From: Arenibacter sp. ARW7G5Y1
GTDB lineage: Bacteria; Bacteroidota; Bacteroidia; Flavobacteriales; Flavobacteriaceae
Assembly (NCBI RefSeq): GCF_003201775.1
Contig: NZ_QJJZ01000028.1
Coordinates: 1 to 40,312, forward strand
Reading direction: 5' to 3'
Length of the DNA: 40,312 nucleotides
Position numbers and translations under genes: made by a program
Notes under the pieces: model-generated
What the model was told of the DNA's origin: nothing
Seen by the model: only the letters and a program-made list of their open reading frames with translations
Databases searched by the model: none
In this document: positions 24,150 through 34,933 of the stretch, one piece after another
How the letters are laid out: the number at the start of each line of letters is the position of its first letter
Numbering within the stretch: position 1 is the stretch's first letter

Positions 24150-27100
24150 ATGAAGCTGAGAAAACAAGGATTGTACCTTCCGGAATTTGAACATGACAAC
24201 TGTGGCGCAGGATTTATTTGTAGTCTGAAAGGAAAAAAGTCGAATGATATTATACATAAGGCTTTGGAAATATTGGAAAGACTGGAGCACAGGGGAGCGG
24301 TAAGTTCGGATGGAAAAACTGGAGATGGTGCCGGAATCCTTATAGATATTCCACATGATTTTTTTCAGGACGTATGTAGCTTTGAGCTTCCTGAACCAGG
24401 TAGTTATGCAGTAGGCAACGTTTTTCTACCTCAAAAGGAAAACCAACGGGACTATTGTATAGACGTTTTTGAATCCAACATTAAAAAACAAGGATTAAAA
24501 TTATTGGGATGGAGGGAAGTTCCTGTGAACAAATCCATTCCGGGAAGAATAGCCGCGGAGACCGAACCTTTCGTTAAGCAGGTTTTTGTTGCACGAGAAA
24601 ATGATGAGCAAGACTTCTTTCATTTTAATTTAAAACTGTTCATAGCCAGAAAGGTTACGGAACATACCGTAAATGCTTCCAAATTATCGGAAAGCAAATT
24701 CTTTTATGTTCCGAGTCTTTCCACCAAAATAATAATCTTCAAAGGGCTTTTGATGCCGGAAGATATTAGCTTATACTATAAAGACCTTATGGACCCAAGG
24801 GTAGTCACTAGGTTGGCATTGGTGCACCAGCGTTTTTCCACCAATACATTCCCTACTTGGGATTTGGCCCAGCCTTTCCGCTATATGTGCCATAACGGGG
24901 AAATAAACACCCTTAGGGGCAATGTCTCAAGAATGCGTTCCCGGGAGGAATTAATGAAAAGTGATTGGTTTGGGGAGGAAATTAAAAATATCATCCCTGT
25001 AATACTACCTGGAAAGTCGGATTCTGCCACCATGGACATGGTTGTTGAACTTCTGCTAATGACAGGAAGGTCACTTCCTGAAGTTATGATGATCTTGGTA
25101 CCCGAAGCATGGGAAAAGAACAATGAAATGTCTGAAGCAAAAAAGGCGTTCTATGAGTACCACTCATGTTTAATGGAACCGTGGGACGGACCTGCATCCA
25201 TCCCTTTTACCGACGGAAACTACATTGGCGCCGTATTGGACAGAAATGGATTGCGTCCGTCTCGGTATTCAGTAACCAAGGATGGTTATGTTATTATGTC
25301 ATCGGAGGTAGGGGTTGTAGAGATTGAACCCGAAAACATTGAATTGCACGGAAGATTGGAGCCAGGAAAAATGTTCTTGGTAAATATGGAAGAAGGGCGC
25401 ATTATCAATGACGAAGAAATAAAAGAAGAAATTGCAGTAAGATACCCGTACAAAAAATGGCTGAACAAGAACTTGGTACATCTTAAGGATATCCCTTACA
25501 ACGACTGTCCACTTTTCTTAAACGAAGCGTCTGTACAAAAGAGAAAAGCTGTATTTGGATATACCCTGGAAGATATAAACACCATTATTCTCCCCATGGG
25601 AAAAACGGCTAAAGAACCGCTCGGATCAATGGGATCGGACACGCCAATCGCTATCTTATCCGATCGTCCCCAATTGATTTACAATTACTTTAAGCAACTG
25701 TTCGCACAGGTTACCAACCCTCCTTTGGACGGTATTCGAGAGGAGTTGATTACAGATATTAGTCTAACCCTTGGAAGCGATCATAATATTTTTGAATTTT
25801 CAGAGCTACATTGCCGAAAATTAAAAATTAAAAATCCAGTAATATCCAAGGAAGATTTGGATAAAATTAAGAACTATGACGCAAGTCCTGACTATAAGGT
25901 AGTTTCCATTGCGATGCTTTATGATATTGAAAAGGGACATAACGGCCTTGAAGATGCTTTGGAATCCATTCTAAATCAGGCCGAACAGGCTATTGATGAA
26001 GGTGCCAATATAATTATTCTTTCAGATAGAAACGTTAGTAAGGAAAAAGCCCCTATTCCAGCCTTGTTGGCTTGTTCATTTGTGAACAGCGGACTTCAAA
26101 GGTTGGGCAAACGCTCCAAACTAAGTGTAATTATTGAATCTGCAGAGCCTAGGGAAGTACACCATTTTGCCCTGCTTTTTGGATTTGGCGCAAGTGCCAT
26201 CAACCCTTATTTGGTGAACGAAATTATTGCAGAACAAATTGAAGAGCACGATATCACCGAGTACACTTTTGAAGAAGCCATTAACAACTACAACAAAGCT
26301 GTTGGCAAGGGTATCCTTAAGGTAATGAACAAAATCGGAATTTCCACCCTTAATTCATACCGTGGATCGCAATTGTTCGAATGTATTGGAATAAACACTT
26401 CCACCGTAGACAAATACTTCCCCAACACCCCCACTAGAATTCAAGGGATAGGGCTTTATGAAATAGAGAAAGAAATTGCAAAGCGTCATCACAGAGCTTA
26501 CATTGATAAAGATATAGCTGCAAATTTGGATTTGGAAATCGGTGGACAATACCGCTGGAGAAGGGATGGTGAAAAACACCTTTTCAATCCCTTAAGTATT
26601 GCAAAACTACAAAAATCGGTTAGAAACAACGAACCGGAATCCTATAAGGAATTTGCCAAAATGGTGAACGAGCAATCCAAGGATTTGATGACCATACGCG
26701 GACTTTTTGAATTCTCCAACTATGACCCTATTCCATTGGATGAAGTGGAACCATGGACAGAAATAGTAAAACGCTTTAAAACAGGCGCAATGTCCTATGG
26801 GTCCATCAGTAAGGAAGCCCATGAAAATTTGGCCATTGCCATGAACAGGATAGGCGGAAAAAGTAATTCCGGTGAAGGTGGGGAAGATGCCGAACGTTTT
26901 TACAAGAACCAAACCGGGGATTGGAAAAACAGTGCCATAAAGCAAGTTGCTTCTGGTAGATTTGGGGTTACTTCCAATTATTTGACCAGCGCAAAAGAAA
27001 TTCAGATTAAAATGGCACAAGGGGCCAAACCTGGCGAGGGAGGGCAATTACCCGGACCAAAAGTAAATCCGTCCATAGCCAAAACCAGAAATTCCACGCC

Positions 27101-28658
27101 ATATGTGGGTTTGATTTCACCTCCACCCCATCATGACATATACTCAATAGAGGATTTATCCCAATTGATTTTCGATTTAAAATCGGCCAATCGCAAGGCT
27201 AGGATCAATGTTAAATTGGTTTCTGAAGTGGGCGTAGGTACGGTAGCAGCAGGGGTTTCCAAGGCAAAGGCCGATGTTATTCTCATATCCGGCCATGATG
27301 GTGGCACAGGAGCTTCCCCCTTAACCTCATTAAAGCACGCCGGGCTTCCATGGGAATTGGGAATTGCCGAAGCACAACAAACCCTGGTACTAAACGACCT
27401 AAGAAACAGGATTGTCCTGGAATGCGATGGCCAGTTAAAAACCGGAAGGGATGTAGCCATAGCCTGTTTGTTGGGAGCAGAAGAGTTTGGATTTGCCACA
27501 GCTCCCTTGGTCGCCTCAGGATGTATCATGATGCGTGTATGTCATTTAAACACCTGCCCTGTAGGTATTGCCACGCAAAATCCTGAACTGCGCAAGAAGT
27601 TTGAAGGCAAACCGGAACACGTCGTTAACTATATGTATTTCGTGGCCCAGGAACTTAGGGAAATAATGGCCCAGTTAGGGTTCAGAACTATAGAGCAAAT
27701 GGTTGGGCAAGTACAAAAACTGGACCGCAAAAAAGCTTTGGAACACTACAAGGCTGCAGGTATAGACCTTACACCAATTTTATATCAAGTTGATGTCCCA
27801 AAAGGAACCAAGTTTTACAATACCCAAAAGCAACAACACGATATTGAAAAATCCATTGAGTTTGAAATTTTGGAAAAAGCGCATCCAGCCTTGTTCAGAA
27901 AAGAAAAAATCTCTTTGGATTTCCCAATCCACAATACCGATAGAGCCGTTGGCGCCATTACCAGCAATGAAATTTCAAAGATCTATGGAGTAGACGGTCT
28001 GCCCGAAAACACATTGAGACTTAATTTCACCGGTTCTGCAGGACAAAGTTTTGGCGCCTTTGCAACCAAAGGCCTCACCATGATCGTCAATGGAAACACC
28101 AACGATTATTTAGGAAAAGGTCTTTCCGGAGCCAAGTTAATTATAAAAGTACCTTATAAATCCACTTTAAAACCAGAGGAAAACGTAATAACCGGAAACG
28201 TTACGCTCTACGGTGCAACTTCGGGCGAGGCTTATATAAACGGAAAAGCGGGAGAACGATTCTGCGTTAGAAATTCAGGAGCACAGGCTGTCGTAGAAGG
28301 TATTGGCGACCATGGTTGCGAGTATATGACCGGTGGTACAGCGGTTATACTTGGTGAAGTAGGAAGAAACTTCGGAGCTGGAATGAGTGGGGGTATTGCC
28401 TATATCTTTGATGAAAAGAACACCTTTACAAGAAATTGCAATACGGAGTCTTTAAACCTTTTAAAGGTCGAGGACGATAATGATATAGCTGAATTGAAAG
28501 GCCTTATAGAAAACCACTACAATGCCACTCTTAGCCCAATTGCACAAAGGATCCTGGAAAATTGGGAAGATTGCCTACCAAAATTTATCAGGGTGTTCCC
28601 TGAAGAATACAAGCAGGCTTTGATCCGTTTAGAAAAAGAAAAATTAGAAACGATATAA
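24150..28658 (+). CDS. gltB: glutamate synthase large subunit
   Basis: This 1502-residue enzyme transfers the amide of glutamine to 2-oxoglutarate, making two glutamates, using electrons from GltD. The class-II glutaminase begins at Cys18 (EFEHDNCGAGF) after a 17-residue propeptide. The FMN-binding synthase domain includes RTGAMSYGSISKEAHENLA-like KTGAMSYGSIS and SGHDGGTGASPLTSLKH. The [3Fe-4S] ligands are in GCIMMRVCHLNTCPVG (about residues 1124-1139). The C-terminal beta-helix has repeated G-x-x-G-x-x-x-G turns. It is followed after 7 bases by gltD. Confidence 0.97.
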   Translation: MKLRKQGLYLPEFEHDNCGAGFICSLKGKKSNDIIHKALEILERLEHRGAVSSDGKTGDGAGILIDIPHDFFQDVCSFELPEPGSYAVGNVFLPQKENQRDYCIDVFESNIKKQGLKLLGWREVPVNKSIPGRIAAETEPFVKQVFVARENDEQDFFHFNLKLFIARKVTEHTVNASKLSESKFFYVPSLSTKIIIFKGLLMPEDISLYYKDLMDPRVVTRLALVHQRFSTNTFPTWDLAQPFRYMCHNGEINTLRGNVSRMRSREELMKSDWFGEEIKNIIPVILPGKSDSATMDMVVELLLMTGRSLPEVMMILVPEAWEKNNEMSEAKKAFYEYHSCLMEPWDGPASIPFTDGNYIGAVLDRNGLRPSRYSVTKDGYVIMSSEVGVVEIEPENIELHGRLEPGKMFLVNMEEGRIINDEEIKEEIAVRYPYKKWLNKNLVHLKDIPYNDCPLFLNEASVQKRKAVFGYTLEDINTIILPMGKTAKEPLGSMGSDTPIAILSDRPQLIYNYFKQLFAQVTNPPLDGIREELITDISLTLGSDHNIFEFSELHCRKLKIKNPVISKEDLDKIKNYDASPDYKVVSIAMLYDIEKGHNGLEDALESILNQAEQAIDEGANIIILSDRNVSKEKAPIPALLACSFVNSGLQRLGKRSKLSVIIESAEPREVHHFALLFGFGASAINPYLVNEIIAEQIEEHDITEYTFEEAINNYNKAVGKGILKVMNKIGISTLNSYRGSQLFECIGINTSTVDKYFPNTPTRIQGIGLYEIEKEIAKRHHRAYIDKDIAANLDLEIGGQYRWRRDGEKHLFNPLSIAKLQKSVRNNEPESYKEFAKMVNEQSKDLMTIRGLFEFSNYDPIPLDEVEPWTEIVKRFKTGAMSYGSISKEAHENLAIAMNRIGGKSNSGEGGEDAERFYKNQTGDWKNSAIKQVASGRFGVTSNYLTSAKEIQIKMAQGAKPGEGGQLPGPKVNPSIAKTRNSTPYVGLISPPPHHDIYSIEDLSQLIFDLKSANRKARINVKLVSEVGVGTVAAGVSKAKADVILISGHDGGTGASPLTSLKHAGLPWELGIAEAQQTLVLNDLRNRIVLECDGQLKTGRDVAIACLLGAEEFGFATAPLVASGCIMMRVCHLNTCPVGIATQNPELRKKFEGKPEHVVNYMYFVAQELREIMAQLGFRTIEQMVGQVQKLDRKKALEHYKAAGIDLTPILYQVDVPKGTKFYNTQKQQHDIEKSIEFEILEKAHPALFRKEKISLDFPIHNTDRAVGAITSNEISKIYGVDGLPENTLRLNFTGSAGQSFGAFATKGLTMIVNGNTNDYLGKGLSGAKLIIKVPYKSTLKPEENVITGNVTLYGATSGEAYINGKAGERFCVRNSGAQAVVEGIGDHGCEYMTGGTAVILGEVGRNFGAGMSGGIAYIFDEKNTFTRNCNTESLNLLKVEDDNDIAELKGLIENHYNATLSPIAQRILENWEDCLPKFIRVFPEEYKQALIRLEKEKLETI

Positions 28659-28665
28659 TCGAAAT

Positions 28666-30132
28666 ATGGGAAAGATAACAGGATTTTTGGAATTCGATAG
28701 AAAAGTAGAAGAATACGCTCCTGTAGAGGATAGGGTTAAAAACTACAAGGAATTTACGCTCCCAATGAAAGAAACGGAGCTTAAGGACCAAGGGGCCAGA
28801 TGTATGGACTGTGGTATTCCTTTTTGTCACAGTGGGTGTCCGTTAGGAAATCTAATACCAGATTTCAACGACGCTGTCTACCTTGGAAAATGGGAAAAAG
28901 CTGCGGAAATATTGCACTCTACCAACAACTTTCCGGAATTTACAGGTAGGCTATGTCCGGCGCCCTGCGAGGAAGCCTGTGTATTGGGCATTAACGAAGA
29001 CCCGGTAACCATAGAAAACATTGAAAAAAACATTGTTGAAACAGCTTTCAAAAAAGGTTGGGTAGTAGCTGAACCCCCTGCGGAAAGAACAGGAAAGACA
29101 GTTGCCGTTATTGGATCTGGGCCCGCCGGACTTGCTGCGGCCCAACAGTTGAACAGAGCAGGACACTTGGTTACCCTTTTTGAAAGGGATGAAAAAGTTG
29201 GAGGTCTTTTACGATATGGTATTCCTGATTTTAAGATGGAAAAAAATATCATTGACAGAAGGGTTAAGATTTTAGAGGAAGAAGGTATTATAATTAAGAC
29301 CGGTGTTCATGTGGGCGTTGATGTTTTGGCCACAGAACTAAAGGATCAGTTTGATGCCATTGTGCTTTCCGGTGGTGCTACCGTGAGAAGAGGACTGCCT
29401 ATAGAAGGAGCAGACCTTAAAGGGGTAGTACAGGCCATGGATTTCTTAAAACAGAACAATAAACGCGTAGACGGCATTAAAGATCTGGGCGAAGAAATAA
29501 AAGCTACTGGCAAAAACGTAGTGGTTATAGGTGGAGGGGATACGGGTTCGGATTGTATTGGGACCTCTATCAGACACGGAGCCACTTCGGTATCCAACTT
29601 TGAAATATTGGGGAAACCTCCCGTAGGACGCCCGGAAGATCAACCATGGCCATTTTGGCCCATGCGTTTGCGAACCAGTTCTTCGCATAAAGAAGGTGTA
29701 GAACGATTTTTTAGCATTTCCACCAAAAAATTCATTGGCGATAAAAATGGCAACTTAAAAGGTCTCATCACCTCTCAGGTGGAATGGATTAAACAACCAG
29801 GACAGCGACCTATACTAAAGGAAGTTCCTGGAACTGAAAAGGAATGGAAATGCGAATTGGCACTATTGGCCATGGGCTTTACTGGTTCCGAAATGACTGT
29901 TGCCGAACAATTGGGACTCGAGGCCGATGCACGTACCAACATCAAAGCTAGTGAAACGGATTATAAGACCAATGTTCCCGGAGTATTTGTAGCGGGTGAC
30001 CAAAGAAGAGGACAATCCTTAATAGTTTGGGCCATTTCCGAAGGTAGACAGGCGGCTTACCATGTGGATACCTATCTCATGGGAACATCCTATTTACCTT
30101 TAAAAGGAGAAGGCGACCTACCAAGGGTTTAA
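28666..30132 (+). CDS. gltD: glutamate synthase small subunit
   Basis: This 488-residue iron-sulfur flavoprotein takes electrons from NADPH to GltB. N-terminal Cys clusters CMDCGIPFCHSGCPLG (about residues 46-61) and CPAPCEEACVLG (about 97-108) bind two [4Fe-4S] centres. VIGSGPAGLAAAQQL (about 147-161) binds FAD, VVIGGGDTGSDC (about 286-297) binds NADPH, and GVFVAGDQRRGQSLIV closes the fold. Length is normal. Confidence 0.97.
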   Translation: MGKITGFLEFDRKVEEYAPVEDRVKNYKEFTLPMKETELKDQGARCMDCGIPFCHSGCPLGNLIPDFNDAVYLGKWEKAAEILHSTNNFPEFTGRLCPAPCEEACVLGINEDPVTIENIEKNIVETAFKKGWVVAEPPAERTGKTVAVIGSGPAGLAAAQQLNRAGHLVTLFERDEKVGGLLRYGIPDFKMEKNIIDRRVKILEEEGIIIKTGVHVGVDVLATELKDQFDAIVLSGGATVRRGLPIEGADLKGVVQAMDFLKQNNKRVDGIKDLGEEIKATGKNVVVIGGGDTGSDCIGTSIRHGATSVSNFEILGKPPVGRPEDQPWPFWPMRLRTSSSHKEGVERFFSISTKKFIGDKNGNLKGLITSQVEWIKQPGQRPILKEVPGTEKEWKCELALLAMGFTGSEMTVAEQLGLEADARTNIKASETDYKTNVPGVFVAGDQRRGQSLIVWAISEGRQAAYHVDTYLMGTSYLPLKGEGDLPRV

Positions 30133-30160
30133 TATATTTTCTGAAGACCAGAATAGATAA

Positions 30161-30200
30161 AAAAAATCCAACCCGTTACATGGGTTGGATTTTTTTTATT
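30161..30200 (+). terminator. terminator of gltBD
   Basis: AATCCAACCC (30165-30174) and GGGTTGGATT (30182-30191) form a 10-bp stem with a 7-base loop, followed by seven more T residues. It lies 29 bases after the gltD stop. The A-run before the stem makes it usable from both strands, so it may also end the sulfatase transcript. The remaining space to 30363 holds nothing recognisable. Confidence 0.85.
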
Positions 30201-30363
30201 TCACCATCGGCGAGCCTAGCCTCAGTTACATATACTTATACGATCAAGCATCTTAACTAACCTAAATAACATTATTTTATTGATGTCCTTAAGGTTACGG
30301 CAACTTCGCAAAGTTTAAACTATTAGAACTAAGCAGCCTTAAAATCCCACAATAGGAATTAGA

Positions 30364-31830
30364 TTACATTTTCCATGTACCGCTCTCCGCAGTAATTTCC
30401 ACATCCCAATCTTGCGGTGGATTATTTTTGTATTTAGGGTCACTATCCTCTAATGGAAAAGAATTAACCACCTCCAATAGACTGTTATAACTATTTTTCC
30501 TCTCGGCAGTATTAAGACTGTCCATTAAGTTATGGCGCTCAAAGGGATCATTGACCAAATCAAAGAACTGTTCCGGTTTACCGTTGGAATCTATATATAA
30601 TTTGAATTGTTGATCCCGTAGAACCCTATCCCTAAATTTAAATTGATTTTCTACACCATTTTCGGTTAGCCGAGCAAAGTTTCCACCTCCCATACCTAAT
30701 ATCCATTTGCGTTGCGAGGCCTCGTCGCCCTCCAGTAAAACCTTCGCAAAAGACTTACCATCTATAATGTGCGAGGCATTAATATCTGTCCACTTATCCT
30801 TTGAGTCAACCCCTGCCAGGTCCATAAAGGTTGGAAGAACATCCGTAAAATCGACAAGGGCATTCGATTCCTGACCCGCTTTAATATGCCCTGGCCAACT
30901 AACCACAAATGGTTCGCAAATTCCCGCCTCAAGGGTAGTGGACTTACCTCCCTTTACCTGTTCACCTTTGTAAGTCCCAGTTATGGACTGAGCTGTACCA
31001 TTATCCGTAGTAAAGACAACCACAGTGTTTTCCAACAAGCCATTTAGTTTTAAAGCATCTACCAATTGCCCAACAATCTTATCGGTATAGCGCACCATAG
31101 CCTTGTGCTTGCCCAAATTATCATTTGCAGATTCGTCCGGGGTATTCACCAAGGGAGTATGGGTCAATACCATGGGATAATAGACAAACATGGGACCTTC
31201 CTTATTTTCCGTCAGAAAGTCTATGATAAAATCACGAAAAATGTCCGGACCAAATGCTCCGGGATAAGACTTGCTGCCCTCTTTGGTAAAAACATAAGGG
31301 TCCCAATATCGTTCGGCACTGGCTTCAACACCTGCCTCGTAGCCAGTCCACATACAGTATTCATCAAATCCTGCTTTCTCCAACGCCTCCGGTTCTACCC
31401 GAAAATCATCAATCTGCCATTTACCAGCTATACAGGTTTTGTAACCAGCCCTTCTTATTTCATTTACCAAGGTGGGGTTCTCCGTTTCATCAAAATGGGC
31501 ACCCCCACCCCAGCGGGGAACGTCCCAATGGTTGACCCAACCATGCCTAAATGGATATTGGCCAGTAAGTAAAGTGACCCTAGTAGGTGTACATTGGGGC
31601 ATGGAATACACATTGTTGAACTTAATACCAGACTTGGCAAGCGCATCTATATTGGGAGTCTCTATATCCTCCGCACCGTAACTGCTGATCCATTCCTTCC
31701 CCAGATCATCGACCAAAACAAACAATATGTTAGGTGGTTGCTGTTCCGCTGACGACTTGGTTTTAGCTACATCGCCACAACCAAATAAACCCACAAGGGC
31801 AATGGCAAAAAGTATTCTTTGCATCAACAT
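30364..31830 (-). CDS. lipoprotein sulfatase 1 (CTPTR type)
   Basis: Starting at ATG 31830 gives a 488-residue protein; an upstream in-frame ATG (31923) lies inside the previous gene and would bury the signal peptide. The lipobox ends at Cys18 (GLFGCGD). The type I sulfatase fold has the metal-binding DD (Asp41, Asp42 in LVDDLGKEW), the formylglycine Cys80 in CTPTRVTLLTG, KWQ where most sulfatases have KWH, and VVVFTTDNGTAQS. It removes sulfate from a carbohydrate after maturation of the Cys. It is the last gene of the run, 13 bases after sulfatase 2. Subfamily and sugar are not known. Confidence 0.9.
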   Translation of the reverse strand: MLMQRILFAIALVGLFGCGDVAKTKSSAEQQPPNILFVLVDDLGKEWISSYGAEDIETPNIDALAKSGIKFNNVYSMPQCTPTRVTLLTGQYPFRHGWVNHWDVPRWGGGAHFDETENPTLVNEIRRAGYKTCIAGKWQIDDFRVEPEALEKAGFDEYCMWTGYEAGVEASAERYWDPYVFTKEGSKSYPGAFGPDIFRDFIIDFLTENKEGPMFVYYPMVLTHTPLVNTPDESANDNLGKHKAMVRYTDKIVGQLVDALKLNGLLENTVVVFTTDNGTAQSITGTYKGEQVKGGKSTTLEAGICEPFVVSWPGHIKAGQESNALVDFTDVLPTFMDLAGVDSKDKWTDINASHIIDGKSFAKVLLEGDEASQRKWILGMGGGNFARLTENGVENQFKFRDRVLRDQQFKLYIDSNGKPEQFFDLVNDPFERHNLMDSLNTAERKNSYNSLLEVVNSFPLEDSDPKYKNNPPQDWDVEITAESGTWKM

Positions 31831-31843
31831 GAGGTTACTCCCT

Positions 31844-33379
31844 TTAATTATACATTTTGTTATAGAGATCATTAAGATCCAACTTATCTTCCATTGTTTT
31901 TTGCAGCTCCAATAGGTCGGCAAAAAGGGTTTTTACCTTCTCCTTATATTCTGGACTTTCGGACAGATCTTTCATTTCATTCGGATCATTCTCCATGTCG
32001 AACAAAAGTACCTTATCTATTTTCGGATAGATTAAAAGTTTAAATCCGTCTTTCCGTATCATACGCTGTACATCTATATAGGCACCGTAAATTCCATTAT
32101 AATGACTCTCGGTTCTTTCCCCATTTACGATATCCATAAAGCTATTGAACTCAACATATTCAGGCTTCTCAACACCTGCCAATTCCAGGGAAGTTGCCAT
32201 AATGTCCTGCAGATAAACATCCTGGTCCAAAGTTTTGCCCTTAGGAATGCCAGGACCTACTACCATCATCGGAATACGTATACTATGGTCGAACATACTC
32301 TGTTTCCCTATCAAGCCATGATGCCCTACCGACAGACCATGGTCGGCACCGAAAAAGATATAGGTATTATCCATTTTTCCAGAAGCCTCTAAAGAATCCA
32401 AAATAATACCTATCTGCTCATCCATATGGCTCAACAGCGCGTAATATTCCTGCCGGTGCACCTTCACCGCATATTCAGTTCTTGGAAATGGGGCCAAGGC
32501 TTCATCCCTAAGACCTGGTTGATTGCCCATAGCATCCTTATATGGATATTCCGGTAAAAAGTTTTCAGGTACCTTGATGTTTTCCAAGGGATACATATCC
32601 AAAAAGCGTTGGGGCGCTTGCCTTGGATCATGGGTAGCGTTAAAGGCTAGATACATAAAGAAAGGGTCGTCTTTTTGCTTGGCGGTTTCTATAAAGGACA
32701 GGGCATCATCACGGACCACTTCGCTCCAATGTTTACCACCTTCCCAAAAGCCACCTTGTAAAGTATCCGTGGGAGACCACTCGGTATCATCCGGACCTGT
32801 TGGCCGTCCATAGCCCAGCGGCATATAGTCGTTCCAGTCCTTCATGTTCCCAGATTCCTCTTTCCACTTCTTTATTGATGCTCCCAATTTATTGGCATGA
32901 TCTTTTGGCATGCCAGGACGAATATGTCTGGCATCGTTAAAAATAGTTCCAGCAGGGGCTTGAACATGCCATTTCCCTGTCATGTAGGTATTATAACCCT
33001 GTTTTTGAAGCAATCGGCTCCAAGTCTCGTTCAATGCCGTGGAGTCTCCCCTGTGCCATAACTCACTCTTATCCCTAGCATTCCATATATAGGAACCGGA
33101 AATGATCATGGCTCGTGATGCCACGCAAATGGCACCGTTCCAGCCGCCCATATTGTATGCGTGGGTAAAGGAAGTACCCTTATTGACCAAGCGATCCAAA
33201 TTGGGAGTATGTACTTCGTTAAAACCCAAGGCCCTGATACTTTCAAAGGTCTGGTCATCGGCAAACAGAAAAACGATATTGGGCTTCTCTCCAGCCTCGG
33301 AGACCTTTTCAGATCCGGATGGCTTACAGGATCCAAGTAGAAAAATACTAAGTAAGGGTAGGCAAAAAAGTAATCTCAT
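31844..33379 (-). CDS. lipoprotein sulfatase 2 (CVASR type)
   Basis: This 511-residue type I sulfatase has a lipoprotein signal (LLGSCKP, Cys18). Metal-site Asp pair FADDQTF (Asp41, Asp42); maturation motif CVASRAMIISG with Cys85, an Ala in place of the usual Pro (the accepted pattern is C-x-P/A-x-R); KWHVQAPAG; and FFGADHGLSVGHHGLIGK near residue 350. The last is typical of a separate branch of sulfatases, related to iduronate-type enzymes. It lies between sulfatases 1 and 3 on one strand, and its stop is 13 bases before the start of sulfatase 1. Confidence 0.9.
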   Translation of the reverse strand: MRLLFCLPLLSIFLLGSCKPSGSEKVSEAGEKPNIVFLFADDQTFESIRALGFNEVHTPNLDRLVNKGTSFTHAYNMGGWNGAICVASRAMIISGSYIWNARDKSELWHRGDSTALNETWSRLLQKQGYNTYMTGKWHVQAPAGTIFNDARHIRPGMPKDHANKLGASIKKWKEESGNMKDWNDYMPLGYGRPTGPDDTEWSPTDTLQGGFWEGGKHWSEVVRDDALSFIETAKQKDDPFFMYLAFNATHDPRQAPQRFLDMYPLENIKVPENFLPEYPYKDAMGNQPGLRDEALAPFPRTEYAVKVHRQEYYALLSHMDEQIGIILDSLEASGKMDNTYIFFGADHGLSVGHHGLIGKQSMFDHSIRIPMMVVGPGIPKGKTLDQDVYLQDIMATSLELAGVEKPEYVEFNSFMDIVNGERTESHYNGIYGAYIDVQRMIRKDGFKLLIYPKIDKVLLFDMENDPNEMKDLSESPEYKEKVKTLFADLLELQKTMEDKLDLNDLYNKMYN

Positions 33380-33445
33380 ATTGGTTATTTTTGGTATGTA
33401 AAATTAAATCTCAATTATTCTTTAATAGAGCAGTCGCCAAAATTA

Positions 33446-34933
33446 TCAATAATCCTTGCCCGAAGCACTCGTCTCCTGAGAATCCTTCCATTGGTTCCAG
33501 TAAGCAACCATTTCGTTCAACTTTTGGGGCTGCTCATTTGCCAGATTATTATTTTCGCCCATATCCGTACGGATATTATAAAGGGCAAAATGCTGTCCGC
33601 TATCATCACTATAAATCTTGTACTCGTTGTCTATCAGAGCTGCTTGGTCCTGAAAATCAAAGGCCAAAGGTTCTGTCCTTCGCTTTACTTCGCCGTTTAC
33701 AATGGGCAAAATATCCACCCCATCATAAGGCCTTTTGTTTTTCGCAAGGTCCACGCCCAAGATATTAGCAATTGTAGGAAAGTAATCAGAAGTAAAGCAA
33801 GGGATGTCCACTCTTGTTCCTGGCCGTATATTCCCTTCCCATTCCATGATACCGGGGACCCGGATTCCACCCTCACGCAGGCTTCGTTTTCTACCTGTGA
33901 GTCCGTTGGTAAGACCTTGGGTCCTGCCTTTGACCGATTTTCCCTCAGGGCCATTGTCGCTGGTATAGAAAAGAACCGTATTTTCGGCAATACCCAATTC
34001 CCGCAACTTATCGCGTAATCGCCCTACCTGCTTGTCCAATGCGGATATTACACCATAATAATGTTGCTGGTCTTCGGAAAGGTCCGCATAAGGCTTTCGG
34101 TCATCATCCCCAGCCAAAACCGGCAAATGGGGCGTATGAAACCAAATTATACTTAAAAATGGTTTGTCATTTTTTACGGCATTTTCTATAAATGGGATAG
34201 CCCTATCCATGATTACCCTAGAATCGTCTCCTTCCAAATTTTCTTGGGCAAATTGGCCCGGTCCGGTCCAATAGGAGGTATTAAAAGGTTCCCCTTCCTT
34301 TAAATTCCCATTTACATCGCCTGATGATCGTGGAGGAGTGATCATGGGGTCCCAGGTGGGCACCTTGGATTCCGTTACAAAACTCACATCAAAACCATGT
34401 TCCCAAGGTGGCGCATAGTCCCCATCAAATTTTTCCCTTCCTCCCCTATTGGCCTCAACTATATCACGTGTCAGGGTTCCCAAATGCCATTTGCCGAAAT
34501 GGCCCGTGGTATAGCCCAAATCTTTGACCAATTCTCCCATGGTAATTTCCTCAGGTTTTATATGACCACAATTGGCATGGCAAATTCCATAGCGAAGGGG
34601 GTGTCTTCCCGTCATTACGCTTCCACGTGTTGGGGAACAGACGGCAGACGCCGCATAGAAACGTTCAAAAACTGCACCATTGGCCGCCATGGCATCCAAA
34701 TTGGGAGTTTTTAGATGAGGGTGTCCGTTATACGCAATATCACCCCATCCTTGATCATCGGCCATTAGTAGTATGATGTTGGGACTTTCCTTTTCCGATA
34801 GAATGGTTTCGGTCTTTTTTGGGCCGTCTGCACAATTAGTCAATGCACCTGCAATTAAAAGGCCTCCAAAAACATTTAAAATACTATTCAACTTCTTCAA
34901 AAAATTATATTTATAATTTCTCAATATAGACAT
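33446..34933 (-). CDS. lipoprotein sulfatase 3 (CSPTR type)
   Basis: This 495-residue arylsulfatase-type protein has a signal ending at lipobox Cys34 (ALTNCAD). The metal pair is MADDQGWGD (Asp59, Asp60), the formylglycine motif CSPTRGSVMTGRHP (Cys99), then HFGKWHLG and FYTSDNGPEGKS. It overlaps the end of sulfatase 4 by 23 bases, a sign of coupled translation. The full set of catalytic residues is present. Confidence 0.92.
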   Translation of the reverse strand: MSILRNYKYNFLKKLNSILNVFGGLLIAGALTNCADGPKKTETILSEKESPNIILLMADDQGWGDIAYNGHPHLKTPNLDAMAANGAVFERFYAASAVCSPTRGSVMTGRHPLRYGICHANCGHIKPEEITMGELVKDLGYTTGHFGKWHLGTLTRDIVEANRGGREKFDGDYAPPWEHGFDVSFVTESKVPTWDPMITPPRSSGDVNGNLKEGEPFNTSYWTGPGQFAQENLEGDDSRVIMDRAIPFIENAVKNDKPFLSIIWFHTPHLPVLAGDDDRKPYADLSEDQQHYYGVISALDKQVGRLRDKLRELGIAENTVLFYTSDNGPEGKSVKGRTQGLTNGLTGRKRSLREGGIRVPGIMEWEGNIRPGTRVDIPCFTSDYFPTIANILGVDLAKNKRPYDGVDILPIVNGEVKRRTEPLAFDFQDQAALIDNEYKIYSDDSGQHFALYNIRTDMGENNNLANEQPQKLNEMVAYWNQWKDSQETSASGKDY

